From positions 1 through 64,000 of the forward strand of contig QXVZ01023090.1 of NCBI GenBank assembly GCA_008931825.1: a stretch of 64,000 nt of DNA, read 5' to 3'. Shown here piece after piece: positions 36,501 through 51,500 of this stretch. Every line of letters starts with the position of its first letter. The first letter of the stretch is position 1. The DNA comes from Phallusia fumigata (taxonomy: Eukaryota; Chordata; Ascidiacea; Phlebobranchia; Ascidiidae). The notes below the pieces were generated by a model that saw only the letters and a program-made list of their open reading frames with translations, was not told the origin of the DNA and did not search any database. Made by a program: the position numbers and the translations under genes.

Positions 36501-39500
36501 AGATGCCATGTACCGTAACTTCTTATCAGCGCTGTCTGGTGCAACAGCCGGTGCCTACAGAGCTTCAGCACAGCTCATATGTATTTAGTCGTCTCTTCGT
36601 ACAGCGGCACAGTTGTTCTTCCCAGACTCTGGTGCATTGCAAACCGAATTGCTTTGGCGTGAGCCGACGCTCCCGGCTCTATAGAGACTATGACGTCATG
36701 TAATAATCTCTGTGTATATATTACGGAGCATCCTGGCACTTGCAACATTACGATATCATCAATTACAGAAAGAGACACCCGCACCCGCACATGTCTATGT
36801 AACTATGATTATTTGGTTGTGTGTATAAATCCCCAGGAGCTACATATCGTATAAATAAGCTATTCTCGTATTGATCAGTCTATTCGTTGAAATACTGTTT
36901 GAAATTAGCTTTCGGGAAGTTAGTGGTGTAGTTTTGTATAGTCTGTTGAATACCACTGGTTTGGAGCAATGTCACTGCATTGTGGTAGAAATACACCTGA
37001 CCAAAACGGAATTAGAAGCAGCAGCCACATCAAGTGTACAGACTGCGTGCAGCCAATCGTTGCAAAGTCTCAATAACGATGTAAACACCAAAAACTAGCG
37101 CTTAAACTACATATGATTTGTTTTTCTTTTTACTATGAAGCCAAAGCCAATACAAGGTTTTACGTCACAGGTTGACGTTTCAAAGTACCTAAAGTGATGA
37201 TTGTTCTCGTGCGTCGTCGCGCAATGCGATGTCAAGAAAAATAATTTGTTTCGCCTTAACCTACCGTTTTGCATAGTTCAATACATATTCATTGAAGCAG
37301 TTTCAATGTGATCTAGTTGTGCATCAGTTTCAATGTGATTTAGTTTTTCAGTAAAAACCAAATCTTGTGACTAAATAATAGACAAAATACTATCGCAAAA
37401 CTATCATCTATAGGACAAAGAAGAACCATATTGTTCGTTATTGTTTTCAGCCTATCATTTGCATATCATTTTATAAATCTTTTTCTAATGCCATACTGGT
37501 GGTGGTTCAAGCATAACTGGCTATTCATGTCAGTACTTGCCTAAAAGCGTCAACGTAAATTGGCGTATTAAAGCATGCATGTCAGAGTGTGGCAACATAC
37601 CATAGCATGTGTATTGGACTTGAACTCAGGCATGGGCTGGCCGACGCTGTCTGAACCATCGATCCCGACGGGCCATAAATTATTAATTTGCCGTGTTTTG
37701 AATTCTCCACTTTACCGTGAAACCAAACGATGTTTGCATAATGACGCAGAATGCTTTGATATGCATATTGGCCGCCTGTTTTTGTTAAAGCGTCTACTAA
37801 ATTTTTAGGGGTGCTTTTTTGATTGCATCATCTGTAACATTACTTTGGAGTGTTGTTTGGCAACCGTACGACTTCTTTAAGGTCTACTCTTATGTATGTA
37901 GTTTATACTAGTATCATGAGATTGGTAAACGTTGTTTTCCCATTGTTAACCTCCGAATGTTCCAGAACAGAAAATAACAGGTTATCGTAAATATCTGACA
38001 AATAACAGATGTGGAGTGTAAGAAGCTCTTTGTAATAAAATAACCAACCACTTTATTATTTTCATGCCAAAATTCCAATTTTAAAACAGTGGCGAAAGTA
38101 TATCCTTGTAGTTGAACTTATACCAACCACTTACCACCATAAGGTTTTTTCCGCTGAGCATTTCATCGATGTTTCAGTCTTCGACCAAATCCAATAAACT
38201 CCAAATTCAAATTAAATACATCCACAATGAAATATCTTTAACATCCGCTTTTACAGTACACAGCTGCCAGAGAGGCTTTAAACAACCTACAGTGAAGCAC
38301 CAAGCAATCTTAATAGCCCTGTTCAGTCGCAAGTCTGCAAAACCAATGTCAACGTTAAAAGGTAGACGACGCATGCTTATCTGGCTGTCGCCCTAATTAG
38401 CATCAGCCCTACGTGCGTTAAAGCTACGTCACCTTTTTTCTATTCATTCGTTGTGGCAAGTCTCTCATGTGGTTGAATTCTAGACGTGGATTAAAATTAA
38501 TTCCACATAAAGTTTTTGTTTTAAGGCAGTTCACAAACTGTACGTTTTTGGTTGCACTGTGACTCGGTAAATTAAATACGGTTATTTTGAAAAACTCGAA
38601 TTTTTTTGTTCAAAAAAAGAACATCTATGGTATGATATTCGTTCTTTACCAAAATTTCCACATATCACTGATATTACAACCTTTCCTACAATCGACTTCG
38701 TAATTACAAAACCAAAACAAGGAAGAAATGCACTTTTGTGATCAAATAACGACACGAGATTGTATGTGGCATTTAAGGTTTCCAAGCGAACTTCGCACAT
38801 CTATGAGTCGCATTTCTCTAAACCACTGCTGTGCTATTCAACGCTTAAATCGTTTGAAAGCCAGGCCCTTTACGGTCCAAGTTTACAAACAAGCTTTTGT
38901 ACGCCATGTTGTTTTCTATCTTTTCAAATTGTATGATATTGTGTATGGAATGCTAATATGGTGAAAGCCACCCTTTTAGTTTATTACCTGCACCGGTACA
39001 AGATCGCTATATAGACTGCATCAAACCAACCAAGACCTCCCACTATTCAAAACCGCTCTACCTTCATCTTTACTGTACACTCATTTCTCAGTCTCACAGC
39101 CACTGTTCTTGCTCCATTCCAACCAGGCCTGGTCTTATGTCTCTCGATGGCGTAGAATAATTTATTGCGGGTCGTGTTCTACTTCGGAGGTGCTATTTCG
39201 CGCGTGGCCCATCTGAAACATTCATTAGTCTTGCCGTGTGCGAGTGTCGGAGACAGGCAGAAATCGTTGCGCGCTAGATTTGAGGGCACCCTGCGGACTC
39301 ATTATCGTCGTAGTGAAATTGATTCGTCTGTCGATATCCGAAAGTTCCAAAGCAGTTTTGTTTTAATGTATTATGACCGGTGTTATTGGGACCCTCGTAA
39401 AACAAATTCCCCCTATAATAAACTTAAATTTGACCAGTTTAGGCTGAGAAGTTATGTGCATATTGTATTCAAGTTTTTTTTTTGTTCGAATACGGTTCGT

Positions 39501-42500
39501 TCCTCCACAAAGTCGTTTAAATTTCTTTTAATTTGCACAAAGGTAGATGGGTATCTAAGTTGTACACTGTACCTTTTTTACCCCAGTTGGCCCATTAGTT
39601 AACCCACGCGCCCTAGTTGAAAATGCTTTCATGCACTAGCTGTCGAATGAGTTTCTATGAAACAAATCCATAAACTCAATATTGGCGTTTAGCCACAAAT
39701 ACTCGTCAACGCACCTTTAACAACATCTGACAACTGTAGCTCCCTCCTTCGTAGGTTGCGTGAACAATCAAGCTAGGCTTAAACCCTAAACGTTTTTCCC
39801 GGACGTGTCAATGATACATCACAGCTCTTGTTTAAAGCCTTATAGTTTGATCCTGATACCCTCCACCACTAGAGGATGTGTCAAAACAGATTATGAGATT
39901 ACCCTCGTAGAATGTAAAGTGATCAATGGCATTGCTTGTTGCTGCTCAATTGAAACGAGTTTTTACACTTACAATAAATTAGGCTTTTACTTACTAGTTA
40001 AGCAATTCATAAGAAAACCTTTTTGTTATCATTTAACTTCAGTTAAAGATACTCGCCGCGTTCGTGTGTAAAAGCAACGGTACTTACACATATACGAAAT
40101 AATGCACCACTGTAAACGCAAAATAACTCGTTTCAAGCTTTGGAATTGCAAACTAACGTTGTTGCCAAACTGCATGACTACCTGGAACACTTTCAACCCA
40201 TCTGGCTGTGATTTTTCGGGCATCGTTTATTGATTGGTGTCACCAACAATTAAATCAGAAGGCGACACATTAGTAGGTGCGCCAGGTATCTCTAGAGAAT
40301 CCCAAACTCTCATTCCGAATATCGAACCGCTCGGCAACCATCTAAATGACAAACGCACAGCAACCAGTAAAAACAACTTCATGTGAATTTGACGCCGCAT
40401 TGCACTTGACTTATTACCCCTGACGTTTCCCTGAATATAAGCTCCGCTGCTGCTTAATTATTTATGACTCTTTTTTCATGTGAACGCATTGCCTTGGCCT
40501 TGAACCGGGTTTGTTTTTATTTTAGCGAATAAACTGATGGGGAAGTTTCGCTGAGTCATGTTTTAATTTCATTTCAACCTTAAAAGATTATTTTTTTGGT
40601 TGGCGTATTTTTCAATTTGTAATGTTTTGGCTACCCTGAAAATACCTATATTAACATTTATTTTTTGCTTAACATTGAAGATATCGTTTTGTTAGTTATC
40701 TTCAAATCTTCCGACTTTTAAATGTAGAATTTACCGACAAAAGTGTAAATTAGGGACAAATGGTCATAAAACTGCATGTTTTTATTTGTTTTACAGCCGA
40801 AACTCCGGTAGCTGTGGTCGAAAAGCGAAAACTAGCGCCGGAAATAACAGAATCCGATGTTGTTGCAGTGAAAAAGAAACGCCGTCGACGGAAGGTACAT
40901 GCAGTGGGCGTAACGTTTACACCATTACAGTTTTCAAATTAGGCGAGCGTGCTTCATACCAAACGATTGCCATTACGAACCTGGTAAAAAAACCACAGTC
41001 AGACACACAAGCACACACAGCAGCTATTTAAAAAAAGATGATCGAGCTATGTCAAGCAAAGTAAAGCAGGGTTCAGAAATCAATTAAAACAGATAGAATG
41101 GAATCGACTTTCCAAACCAGGCTTCAATCAAGTGTGTTGCTTGATTTTGCCGTTTTGTAAAACTTTCGCCACTATCAAAGCAAAAGTTGCTCTAAAAAGA
41201 CTGTTGTTACAACCCACAATGTCCGAGTAGTTAGTATATGCCCATTGTTGTTGTCGAGTGGCCAATGTGACCACTCACAACTGCACCTGAAGTCTGCTGG
41301 GACACGATTAGAACGCTGCCACAGTGTCTACAAACCCAGGGTACAACAAAACTAGAACTAATAGACTTTTTGGAACTAACTGCTGTCCTAACACGGAAGT
41401 TTATGCTCCCTAACGCCCATAACTCTTTGATACATATGAACAATCATCGACATTTGAACTAACTTGGCAACAACACGTTTTGTCACACGCTTACATTTCG
41501 TTATCCCAACGTATCTTACAGTCGCTTTGCAACCTATCGAGATGCTTGGAGTAAATATTAAAGCGTATGTCTAGCATGTTTTCTCTACGAACACCTATAT
41601 AGAAGTTTTCTCGAAACCAACTACCGAAACAATACTTAAATTTTACCCACATATGTTTATGCTTATGAACGTAACTAAATCTTTGCCTTTTTTCTTAACT
41701 TGACGTTGCCTGCACTAAGCTTGCTCGAAAACCCACTTCAAGCATGCACAGTCATGCACGTAACAAGCAAATCAGCAGTTGTCATACTCATCATTGCTGC
41801 CAGGTCGCACAGCAGCGAACGTCCTTTCCACCAGTCAGGGCACGTTTCACAAAGCCTGACTCGCTTCAGCCTTTGTTTACCATTAGAAATATAGAGTGTT
41901 CGGCGTTCAGCGCGAGCGCTTGCAGTCAGCAGCGCCGTTTTTGAGGCTTTTAATAGGAAACTGCACATTTCCTGGCCTACTGTCTTCCTGGCTTCGCGCA
42001 ACAGCACAATAGCGAACGCAATAGTGTGAAGCTGTAACTGGTAGACTGGATTTGATGTATTGGCATTGCACACACTATGACAAGCATTTCATGTCGCGCA
42101 TGCACGGGTACAACCACATTCAAAATACTTTAGTACCTTGCGTTCGGAAACGAATTTGCAAGCCAATGCTGTTGGACATTTCAAAAAGGTCATGACGTCA
42201 CTGATATGTGACGTCATTACGCCGATAAATGTTATCACGTGATTATGTCCTAGTTTTAAAGGTGGAAGAAATTTGTTACATGATTTGAATTTTCTAAAGT
42301 CTGTGAACTATTCTGGGCAAAAACATTTTGTATTTTATTTCAACCTAATCTAATGCTTTCGGTAGCAATTAAATCAAGCCCTGTTTTTGTGCAGCGCATC
42401 ACAGACGAATCGATTCCTGAGAGAGGTTGCGATGCGACCGATCTTATTTCAGCGTTGCAGCGTCAATTCACAAAACTTTCATCCGTCGAAGAAGAAGATT

Positions 42501-45500
42501 TAAGATTATACGGTGAATAATAATATGCTTGATGTGTGTTCGTCCACTAGAAATATAAGCATTTTCACATGAAGTTTACCCTATATTCGATAGCTTTTCC
42601 GGTACCGATGATTTGAGATTAATTGCCTAGTAACTGAAACTATTGCTTCTGGTAGGCACTGAAAAGTAAAACTGATGTTCATAAGTATACAGTGGTTTTG
42701 ATGTTTTCGAATTTTTCTTGTCTGTTTTGAAACATTAACAAATTTATGCAACAATATATAACTTGCATGTGGCTAAATTTAAATTGAAGTTCATTTTTTC
42801 GTGCAGATGAGCATTTTTGCGCGTGCAACGCAGACAGAGATCCGTCAATCTCATCGTATTTACAAAAAGGTACGCTTGTGCGTTTGTGATATAATTGTAA
42901 TTGCCAAAGGTAATGTGTTAAAAACCACCAACCTGCAGTGAGATTTGAACTGCCGACCACCGCATATTCTTGTTGCCTCATAGAACCTAAATTCAAAATG
43001 AGTTGTGCCCATGTTACGCAGTGGTTTAAAACGCGGTGTCTTATCCCACAGTGCTCCCCAAGTGGCGGAAAATGTCCGCCGACTACCACCACAAGATGTC
43101 GCCACTTGTCATAATAGTTTGTGGCAACGCCCTTCGCGCTTGTAATCTTAACACGAAAGCACAAGACTTCAAGGGGAAGGATTGCAAGTAAGTGTTGATT
43201 CGTCTTAGCTTTTGCAATTTGGAGATAATTGTACTTTTCTTGTTTGAATCGTACGAGAACATAGCGAACCAGCGCGACTTCCCAAAACCAAATGTTCCAT
43301 TGATTTTTTATTAGAAACTGGTCAGATTTTGCTTTAAGCTGAGTTTACTTCATCCATATTAATTCACATCAATACTATCTATCGCTTTTTGTACACGCTC
43401 TGCTGACCAGACAAGTTTATGTAGATTTGTAATCCGCAGCCCTTAAAAAGTATCTGAAAAAGAATAGAAACTTTTTGCTCAAACCTTTAAGATTACTAAT
43501 ATCTCACCAGGCCTTTTCAATGTCGTTGTGATTCTGCTATTTTAGTTTTCTTTTTTTGATTATCACTTACTAGCAGTATTGTTGGTGACGGCATAGTTCA
43601 AGTAAAAAGTGATCAATAATATAACGCAAACTTTGATTGCCTCCTCATTGTCGAATTTCACAAACTTGCAATGTTTTCCCTTTTTGTCAATTTACAAAAT
43701 ATTTTAGGTCTTTGAAGCTTTTTTCGAAACACATGAAGATTGAAGATCAGATTAAATCCTTACGTAAAGGTGTCGTCCATTTTGCTGTCGGGACACCCGC
43801 CAGAATAAAAGCGTTAATACAACAAGGTAAAGAACAAAACTTAAAATAGTGCAGTTAACATGATACAGACATGTGGTTGGTTACTGTATTTTAGGAAGCA
43901 TTTTCGAAACGCAAACCAAAATCGATTGTTTAACAAGTTTTGTGCGTAGGAAGTTTTTTAATTTCCAAAAAAATACCGTCGTTTCCAAATCTAACCTACG
44001 TAATGGTGTCACTGGTGCAATGCCTACCACCGTGAAACGATTAAATTCAGGGAATGTTTGTCCGTTTGAAGTTAACGTTTAGTCAAGGTTGCAAAGGAAA
44101 ACATTTTTGTCAAGGTTTTTTTAACGCCAATCACGTTTTAGAGCCATAAGTATTATCTCCAAAAAAACAAATTTTTCGAATACTTTTAATGAACTTTGTG
44201 TCGAAGGTAATAAACTCGTTTGAAAGTCTTTTAATTTTATTTTATTTAACAAGTTTTGTGTATAGGAAGTTTTTTAATTTCTTTAATTTTTTTAATTTAG
44301 CAAGTTTTGTGCATGGGAAGATTTTAAAAGTCAGTCAATCACACAAAAATTGCTTTAATACCATGTACAAACGTCAAAAGTGTAAGGTGGGCTGCTGAAA
44401 TGGTTGACATATCTACAATTGTGATAAAATCAGATACCAAATATAGATACGCCAGTCAAGGCCAGATCAACGCTATCTAATTACATTGCCTACAATTTTG
44501 CAATATTCCAGTGCCCTCGTTGGGTTGATAATACGATTTCTCTCTGGCAAAACAAAAAAAAACAATATTAGTTCTTTTAGGACAGACACGATGATGTAAC
44601 CAAATCTACATGCTGAAAAAACGTATCTTTGGATAGGGGCCTTACGGGAATGGTTTTCCAACTCTGTTTATAACCTCAATCTTAAGCATTTGTTGTTTTT
44701 ATTGGCGTTTGATTTTTGTCTAGTCACACTTACCACGAGGGCGCAAAATCGGCATTAAACGTTAAGCTTACTTTTAGAATTTAATACAAGGCCTATTATA
44801 AATTCCTAAACCCAGTTGCTTTAGGTTCATAAAAAGGACGTATAACCAGTCGAACGATCGTGGAAACAAAATTTGTTTTGATTCTTCGGTGCAAGCAGTA
44901 AAACCGTACAAAATTCTAAAAAGAAAGCAACAAACTGATGTCGCATTTAAAAACTCTCATGGACTTTATCTGTCCATAATTATGACATTACCAAGGCCTA
45001 ATACTGCAGGCGAAATTGTACCCGAAATAAATTAAATCAACCATTTAATTTAATAAATACTATATATATCTTCCTAACTGTAGTTTTGAAAGGCTTACCT
45101 ACTATATAGTTATGAAGTTCTCCATCTTCATAACTATACAGTAAAACATGTTCATGTCCACTGATTTACGATTGTCAAGGGTTGAACTCACTTGCCCAAA
45201 TGAATATTTTAAACTTAAGGCCATAAAATCAAGTCTTGTTCATGTGTTTGGTATATAACCGTGCCTATGTAGTTTTAATAAGCAGTGTGCACGTTCAAGA
45301 ACTTTCTAAAACTCCCACCGCATTTACTAGACGGTTTTCTTGTTCGTTTAAGTTTCCAAATACAGTTCGCAATGCGTCATTTTACGGTGACAAATTGTCT
45401 CGTCCGCTTTTAGCAATCTTAAAGCTCATATCGGAACGGGGACGCAAAAATTTTCTACTTAACACGATATTATATGCACGAGTAGGGACTCCTAGGTCTC

Positions 45501-48500
45501 CCTTTGATGTCAGTGTGAGAAAACGCACTGGTTTTGTGTTACCAAATGTTTGATGTGGTGTTACCAATAACGACAGCTATTAGTGTAATGCGGCACCTTT
45601 CCGAGTCTCGTGGTATGACCAAACTGATATATGTTACCTGTTCCAGGTCCTACCATGTCGACGGACGGATTTGTAATGATTTTTTTGTTTGTTGTTTGGG
45701 CATATCTGTTGTTCTAATTTTTGTTGTTTAAACTGGCAATCATTAAGTTGCTTGCGAGGAAAAATAACAAAACTGGCCTTTATTGGATTTAAATGCCCCA
45801 GTTTACGGTCTATACCTTATAATATTTGTTCATGCCGTTGCTTGGCATGACTTGCCCATTTTGTTGCAAACCTTTTGTTTTCCTATAAAACTTACGACAC
45901 GTAGTCGGAATCTCAATTGAGAAAAAGTAGCCGCTCATTAAACGGTTTGTTTACTTGTGTTCGCCCTCCTGGGACTATTTTGATCTCCCACACAACTCAA
46001 TATCCTCTTCGTCATGCGCGTGACGTCATAATCTTTCCATTTTATGACGTAGGAGCGGGCGGGCGAAACATCTTTCTTGAATAATTTTATGGGTCTATAG
46101 CCTGCCAATTTCGATTATCACCCTAATATGAGTGGGACCTCGGGTTTTGCTTGTGTCCGTTTCCGGTTGACTCAAAGCACATTGCAATTTTGCTGACGCA
46201 ACACCGACAGCGTTGTTTTCTACTTAACGATCGCGTAATTTCGGTCCATTAGAAGTGGAGATTGGAAATTTATTCAAAAAATGCCTTTGTGAGTGTTTTG
46301 TATGTTGTTGGTCTCAAAATGTTCCAAGAAGACGTAAAAACATATGTTTTGGCATTTTTGCTGTTAATGACATGAGTCGATATGCACTGTGTTTTATGGG
46401 CACCTGTGCGTTAAACTAAACTCCTTTCATTTGTTTTAAGTTTTACCTCGTTAACGTCGTTTACAAACCTAACCTACGTAATGGTGTCACTGGTAAAATG
46501 CCTACCGTCGTGAAACGATTAAATTCAGGGAATGTTTGTCCGTTTGAAGTTAACATTTAGTCAAAGTTGCAAAGGAAAACATTTTTGTCAAGGTTTTTTT
46601 AACGCCAATCACGTTTTGGAGTTATAAGTATTATCTCCAAAAAACAAATTTTTCGAATATTTTTACTGAACTTTGTGTCGAAGGTAACAAACTCGTTTGA
46701 AAGTATTCCAGTTTTTTTTCTGTAGTTTTTAAAATACCGCTTGCGTCTGTTTGTCTTAACTTCTGTCAACCAGATGTTATTAGTTGCAAGTTACCTTTTG
46801 CAGTCAAAACTAACTGCAAGGCCTATTTTGAATAAAAAAATCTATTTACTAACAAACCAATTTAGGTTCTCCTTTAAGAAGTCAGCTACAACCTTAAAAG
46901 CCCACAACTTACCTTTAAGAACTCGATACGTCATCAAACGGTGCCGCGCCCCATGTTTCGGGGTTGTTCGAGGTCATGCGGTTCCTTTAATGCTGCGCAA
47001 ACAGTTTGTAATTGCCGAGCGGACGCCATTACTCATAAGCCAGCGGTGTAGAGAGATTGAGTTGACCCATCATGTGGGTTCGTCGTCGATTTGATGCACC
47101 ATGTATGTCAAACTATTATACCTGGAATCGCCAAAGTGCGTGGATGCTTTAATGCTGAGCTAAAAGTTAATTGTTCGTGTTCTGAGTCGACGTGGCTTTA
47201 CAGGGAAGATAAAGAAACTGTTTTGTGCGTTCTTAAACTACGTTGCTATAAGTAACGTACAAGGCGGTGGTTTTCTACCTTTTTTATTTCATGGACCCCT
47301 TCAACCGATATTTCAACGTTAAAACGATATTCAACCGGACTGGAAATTTAGTTTAAAAGCAGTATGTTTTTGTTAATATATCAAGAAGAGAAAATGGACT
47401 CTTACATTTCTGAAACTTTCTATAAACGCTACTTCATCACTACAAAATTATTAGTAACAGGTTTGGAATAATATTCTAATCAGTCAAAGAAAAAAAATAT
47501 TTAAAACTTGAACAAAATTGACAAAATTTCCCAAACATAATGGTGTAAAATGTGGTGTAAGATTCTATGAAACGATTTGTTGCAATTACTTCGGCAATCC
47601 TTATGAGAGAAATGAACAAGGAGACTGTAAACTTGGTTAATACCTTCGCGTAATCATAAAAAATTTCGCAAATATTCAACATTCCAACTGCAAACATTTC
47701 AAAGTACCAGTTTAAAATACTTCTCTAGCAAACACCTTTTTTTTTCTTTTTTATCTTATTAATAATGCGTGACACTGTCTTTCACGTCACATAAGGTCGA
47801 CGAGGCAAAAACACACGCAAAGGGTTCGTGGTCATGACACGGACTTCAAATGTAACCGTTCAGTTTCTACGCCCGCAGTTTCTAGGTACTCCCTTGCTGT
47901 TGAACATATTTCGAAATCAAACCATTTGTTTCAGTCACGCTTACGTAGTGGTTTAGCCAAAGTGCGTGCGGTCAAAAATACCCCCTGGTCAAATTTAGTT
48001 AACACTGCACCGAGAGTCGTGTGGTCTCTTGTGTGAACTTAAACGCCTGCGCCAAGATTGTCCAGCGGGAGTTTTGCAAACCTGAGTTGACAGTTTATTT
48101 TGGTAAATAATGTGAAGTGTCGATCCAAGTATGGACCAAGTTTACTTATTTGATCGGCGTTTGTTCTTAATATAGCGTGAAACAGGATAAAATAAGTTTT
48201 ATATTTTTGAAAATGCAAGATACTTGAGCGGCATTGCACCAACTTAGGAAAATATCGCGTCCAGCATAAAACATAATATTTAAAAGTTTAATGAAATAGT
48301 TAAATAAAAACAGGATCTAAAATTATTGCAGATCAGTAAAAGGCTTGAAAGCTCAAACATTCTGAAAATTTACGTCATTACATACCCTAAGAGAGCTTCG
48401 ACCACGCGATTTCTTCACAAAAGGAACTCGTTGCATAAGGTTTATCCCGCAACCTATGTACATGCATTTTTTTACATCGAGAAACGGTGCATGAAACTAA

Positions 48501-51500
48501 CACAGCGACTTTTGGCCCCAAAAAGCCGAACCCCAGAACGTTATTTAAAGCGGAATGTGTTTTAAAGGGCTCCTGGCACACCGCCCATTCATAAAAACAT
48601 CTCGTGTTTTGTGACGCGTTTCGAAACGAGCGCCGGACCTAAGGCTTTCCGGCGCACAAAAGTTCCCCAGAAACGAAATTCGGGCGATGAAAACTTCCGC
48701 GAAATCCCTTGATGCAAGCAGCGATCCATCAGCCCCTACACAACTAATGCGCTTGTCAAATACGTTCCAATCACGCACGTCTTAACCTCACAACGGGGGA
48801 GGCACGCACATCGGTATGATATTGCATGACCAGCTTCATGCTTCTTCAGGTTGATTATTCTATTTTCATTTGGCTAAACAACACTTACAGTCAACAAATT
48901 TTAAAAACAAGCTACCTTGTCATGTTTTCTCATCTCGGTCCCTTTTTTGGTTTTACTTTTTGTGTTTTGAATTTTCTGCAACTCTTCGTCATACGGATCA
49001 TTCGGATCAAAGCACAGCTTCGTAAGTTTCCGGCTTGAAAATACACAAGTTTTCGACCCGGAATTCGTACCGCCGATCTACAAAACAACTCGGCCGCAAA
49101 ACCGGTCGATCATTTTTGATCGTCATTCTTGGATAGTGTTAGTTCAACGCATTATGTAACCTATCACTGCAACTAAAATTCTAGTTCTTTGCATGCGAAA
49201 GTGACTTAATGATGTAGTTCCTCGTCCTACCACGATGTCGTGAAATGTATGCGGGCCACAGGCTTGGTTTAACGTCGACGTCTGCAATGAAAGTTCATTG
49301 AAAGTGCCAAGGCTGCGGCACTAGGTCAGGCGATATAACTGTTGAGATTTATTGCCGCAACGCCCGTCGATAAAACAAACAAAAATTACGTTCCGATTAT
49401 AAGCTGCAATTCTGCATGCGCATATTTTGGCATTGAAAACATCTTGGCTTGAAAGCTGCGTGATGTTAACTTTTTAAGTTTTTTTTTCGCCTAGGTTTAA
49501 TGAGTTTACAGCTCTGATAAAGTCATCGCCGTGGCACTACAGCTCTGCTAAAGTCATCGCCGTGGCAAAACTACATGTAAAATCCGAAATGTCTAGGATT
49601 CATATTAATAGTTTTGTACAGATATTGCACTGCTTTGTGTCAAAAATTATGCTTTAAAATATGTTTCCAGTATTAAAATTTACGAAATTTACTCCATAGA
49701 ATTGCCGACATCCGGCGGACAAACATATGTTGCTAGTTGTACTTGCCAACTATGTAATCGAACTCCCTTTACAGACAAAATTACACTGAATTTGCATGGA
49801 AGTCTTGTTTTTTGCAACTACAGTGTTATCGAAAGCACGAAGTAAAACCAAATTAGAACAATCGACTAATATAGCTTAACCAGTGTCTATACACTCAATA
49901 ACATTGACGCAAGATAACCATATATGTTCCACGGTTTACGAAGGGAAAAGGCTGTCACCAGTTACCATAAACACTAGCCAGTGAAGTGGCGGATTTGACC
50001 AGACGACATTGGCAAAGCAAGGACGTTGGGAAATAGTTGATAGTTGATGGTTTTGCTAGTTTACGGCAAACATTGTAGGATACTTCTCACATTAAGTATA
50101 TTGTCCTGATGTTATGACATCGTGTTGAGTTTCAAAGTGTCCAGACTGCAAATTGATGAGTAACATTAAAATGGTGTAATTTGTAAACTATGCAAAGCGG
50201 ATTTTGGAAACGTGTTTACACTGGTAAAGGCTCATAATTGGTGCTCTAAATGGGTTTTCGTTTACTGTGGGGTACTTAGTTAGCTTTCAGTGACCAAAAG
50301 ATTACGTACTTTCTAAAATCGTTCGTCGAAAGGTAAAATCTCCGTTTAAACGCACAGAAAAATGAGGCTAAAATTGAAAAGTGTGTCGCAAGTACCTGAA
50401 GGTAACTGAAAACCGCAACAAAATCGTCAAAATGGTGGCCTTGTACCAATTAGCCATCCACCAGCTGCCCTTTGCCTTAATAATTCACTGCGGTTCAATA
50501 TTGCCTTCTGCGCACAATGCCGCTAATCCGTGAGTCGGTGTAAACATAACGGTTGCAGCTTGTCGTGTTGTGAGCCGGTGGATTATCCTTTGCAACAAAT
50601 GGGCTTTTTTCGGTTTGAAGTGGATAATGTTTTTTGGTATGTGCTACAGCGTTTTGGTCTTTCTATCGCGTGGATTGCATGATAAATACGAAGGCAAGGC
50701 ATATTGTATACCAATCTTCATTTTTGAGTGTTTTTTGAGGTTTTTGTGTGTGAGTTCATGGTCAAAGCCAAGAAATGCGAAACGAGTGCAATGTATTACA
50801 GATTTAGACATTTTTGCAATCTAGAAGGCTACGTTTACGTATGGAGGCATTTGTAGCGAATGGTCTTGATAATAAAAAGAGGTTCAAGTAGTGATTGGAA
50901 GCAAAATAATTTATCAGAGTCTTTGTAATTCAGTAATTAAAATAAAACGAGACTGTTTTTTACCGAAATATAGAACCTTTTAACTTTATGGCCAAGTTTA
51001 TATTTTTTACCAACATCGAAACACCTGCACTTGTCGGTGTTTCGAAATTGACGGCTTTAAAACACAGATATCTTTGACGCGACTTTTGTTAAAATCTAAT
51101 TTTCTTTCACGTAAACCCTGAAGCATTAAAACATTTTTGGCACGCTTCACATATTAACCGCAGGATCTCACACCTAATTACAACGCGCTACACTCAGTAG
51201 GTGTCCCCGGTTGTGAATCACTATTGTTCACCGCCAAAAACAGTAGCGACGTCGTTCAAACGGCACCCGTCGTGAATTAGACTCTTTAGAAAGCGGTGGC
51301 TGGCGTTCTTCTCTTCCTGCATAGACCCCAGGGCCTCCCGCCTCTGGTGTTCAGTTCGTGAGAAAGTGCAACGCAGTTTGGATGGCTCGTGTGCGCGGCA
51401 AATGGTTTTTGATGTCCAGGATGTCACGAGCGCGGACCGGGAGCCCGATCTTAACTGTTTTCAATGGTGTTTAGTTGGCACGATTTGAGCAGAAAATGCA

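Larger units (their letters stand above)
35429..40796. other. CMSS1 intron 1 between the FILIP1L start and CMSS1 exon 2
   Basis: About 5.4 kb. It should hold the FILIP1L promoter just above 35428. A hammerhead ribozyme motif and its large inverted repeat lie at 35729-35840, and a short AATACTGGATGT repeat at 35719 and 35873. No additional gene was recognised; the open frame at 39165-39602 resembles nothing known. Confidence 0.5.

Noticed and set aside
39165-39602. 145-codon open frame in CMSS1 intron 1
   Set aside because: No similarity to a known family, no signal peptide or repeats, and no splice partners in phase were evident.
42679-43164. 161-codon minus-strand frame
   Set aside because: Covers a SINE fragment and the antisense of conserved CMSS1 exon 5, so it is best explained as a shadow.
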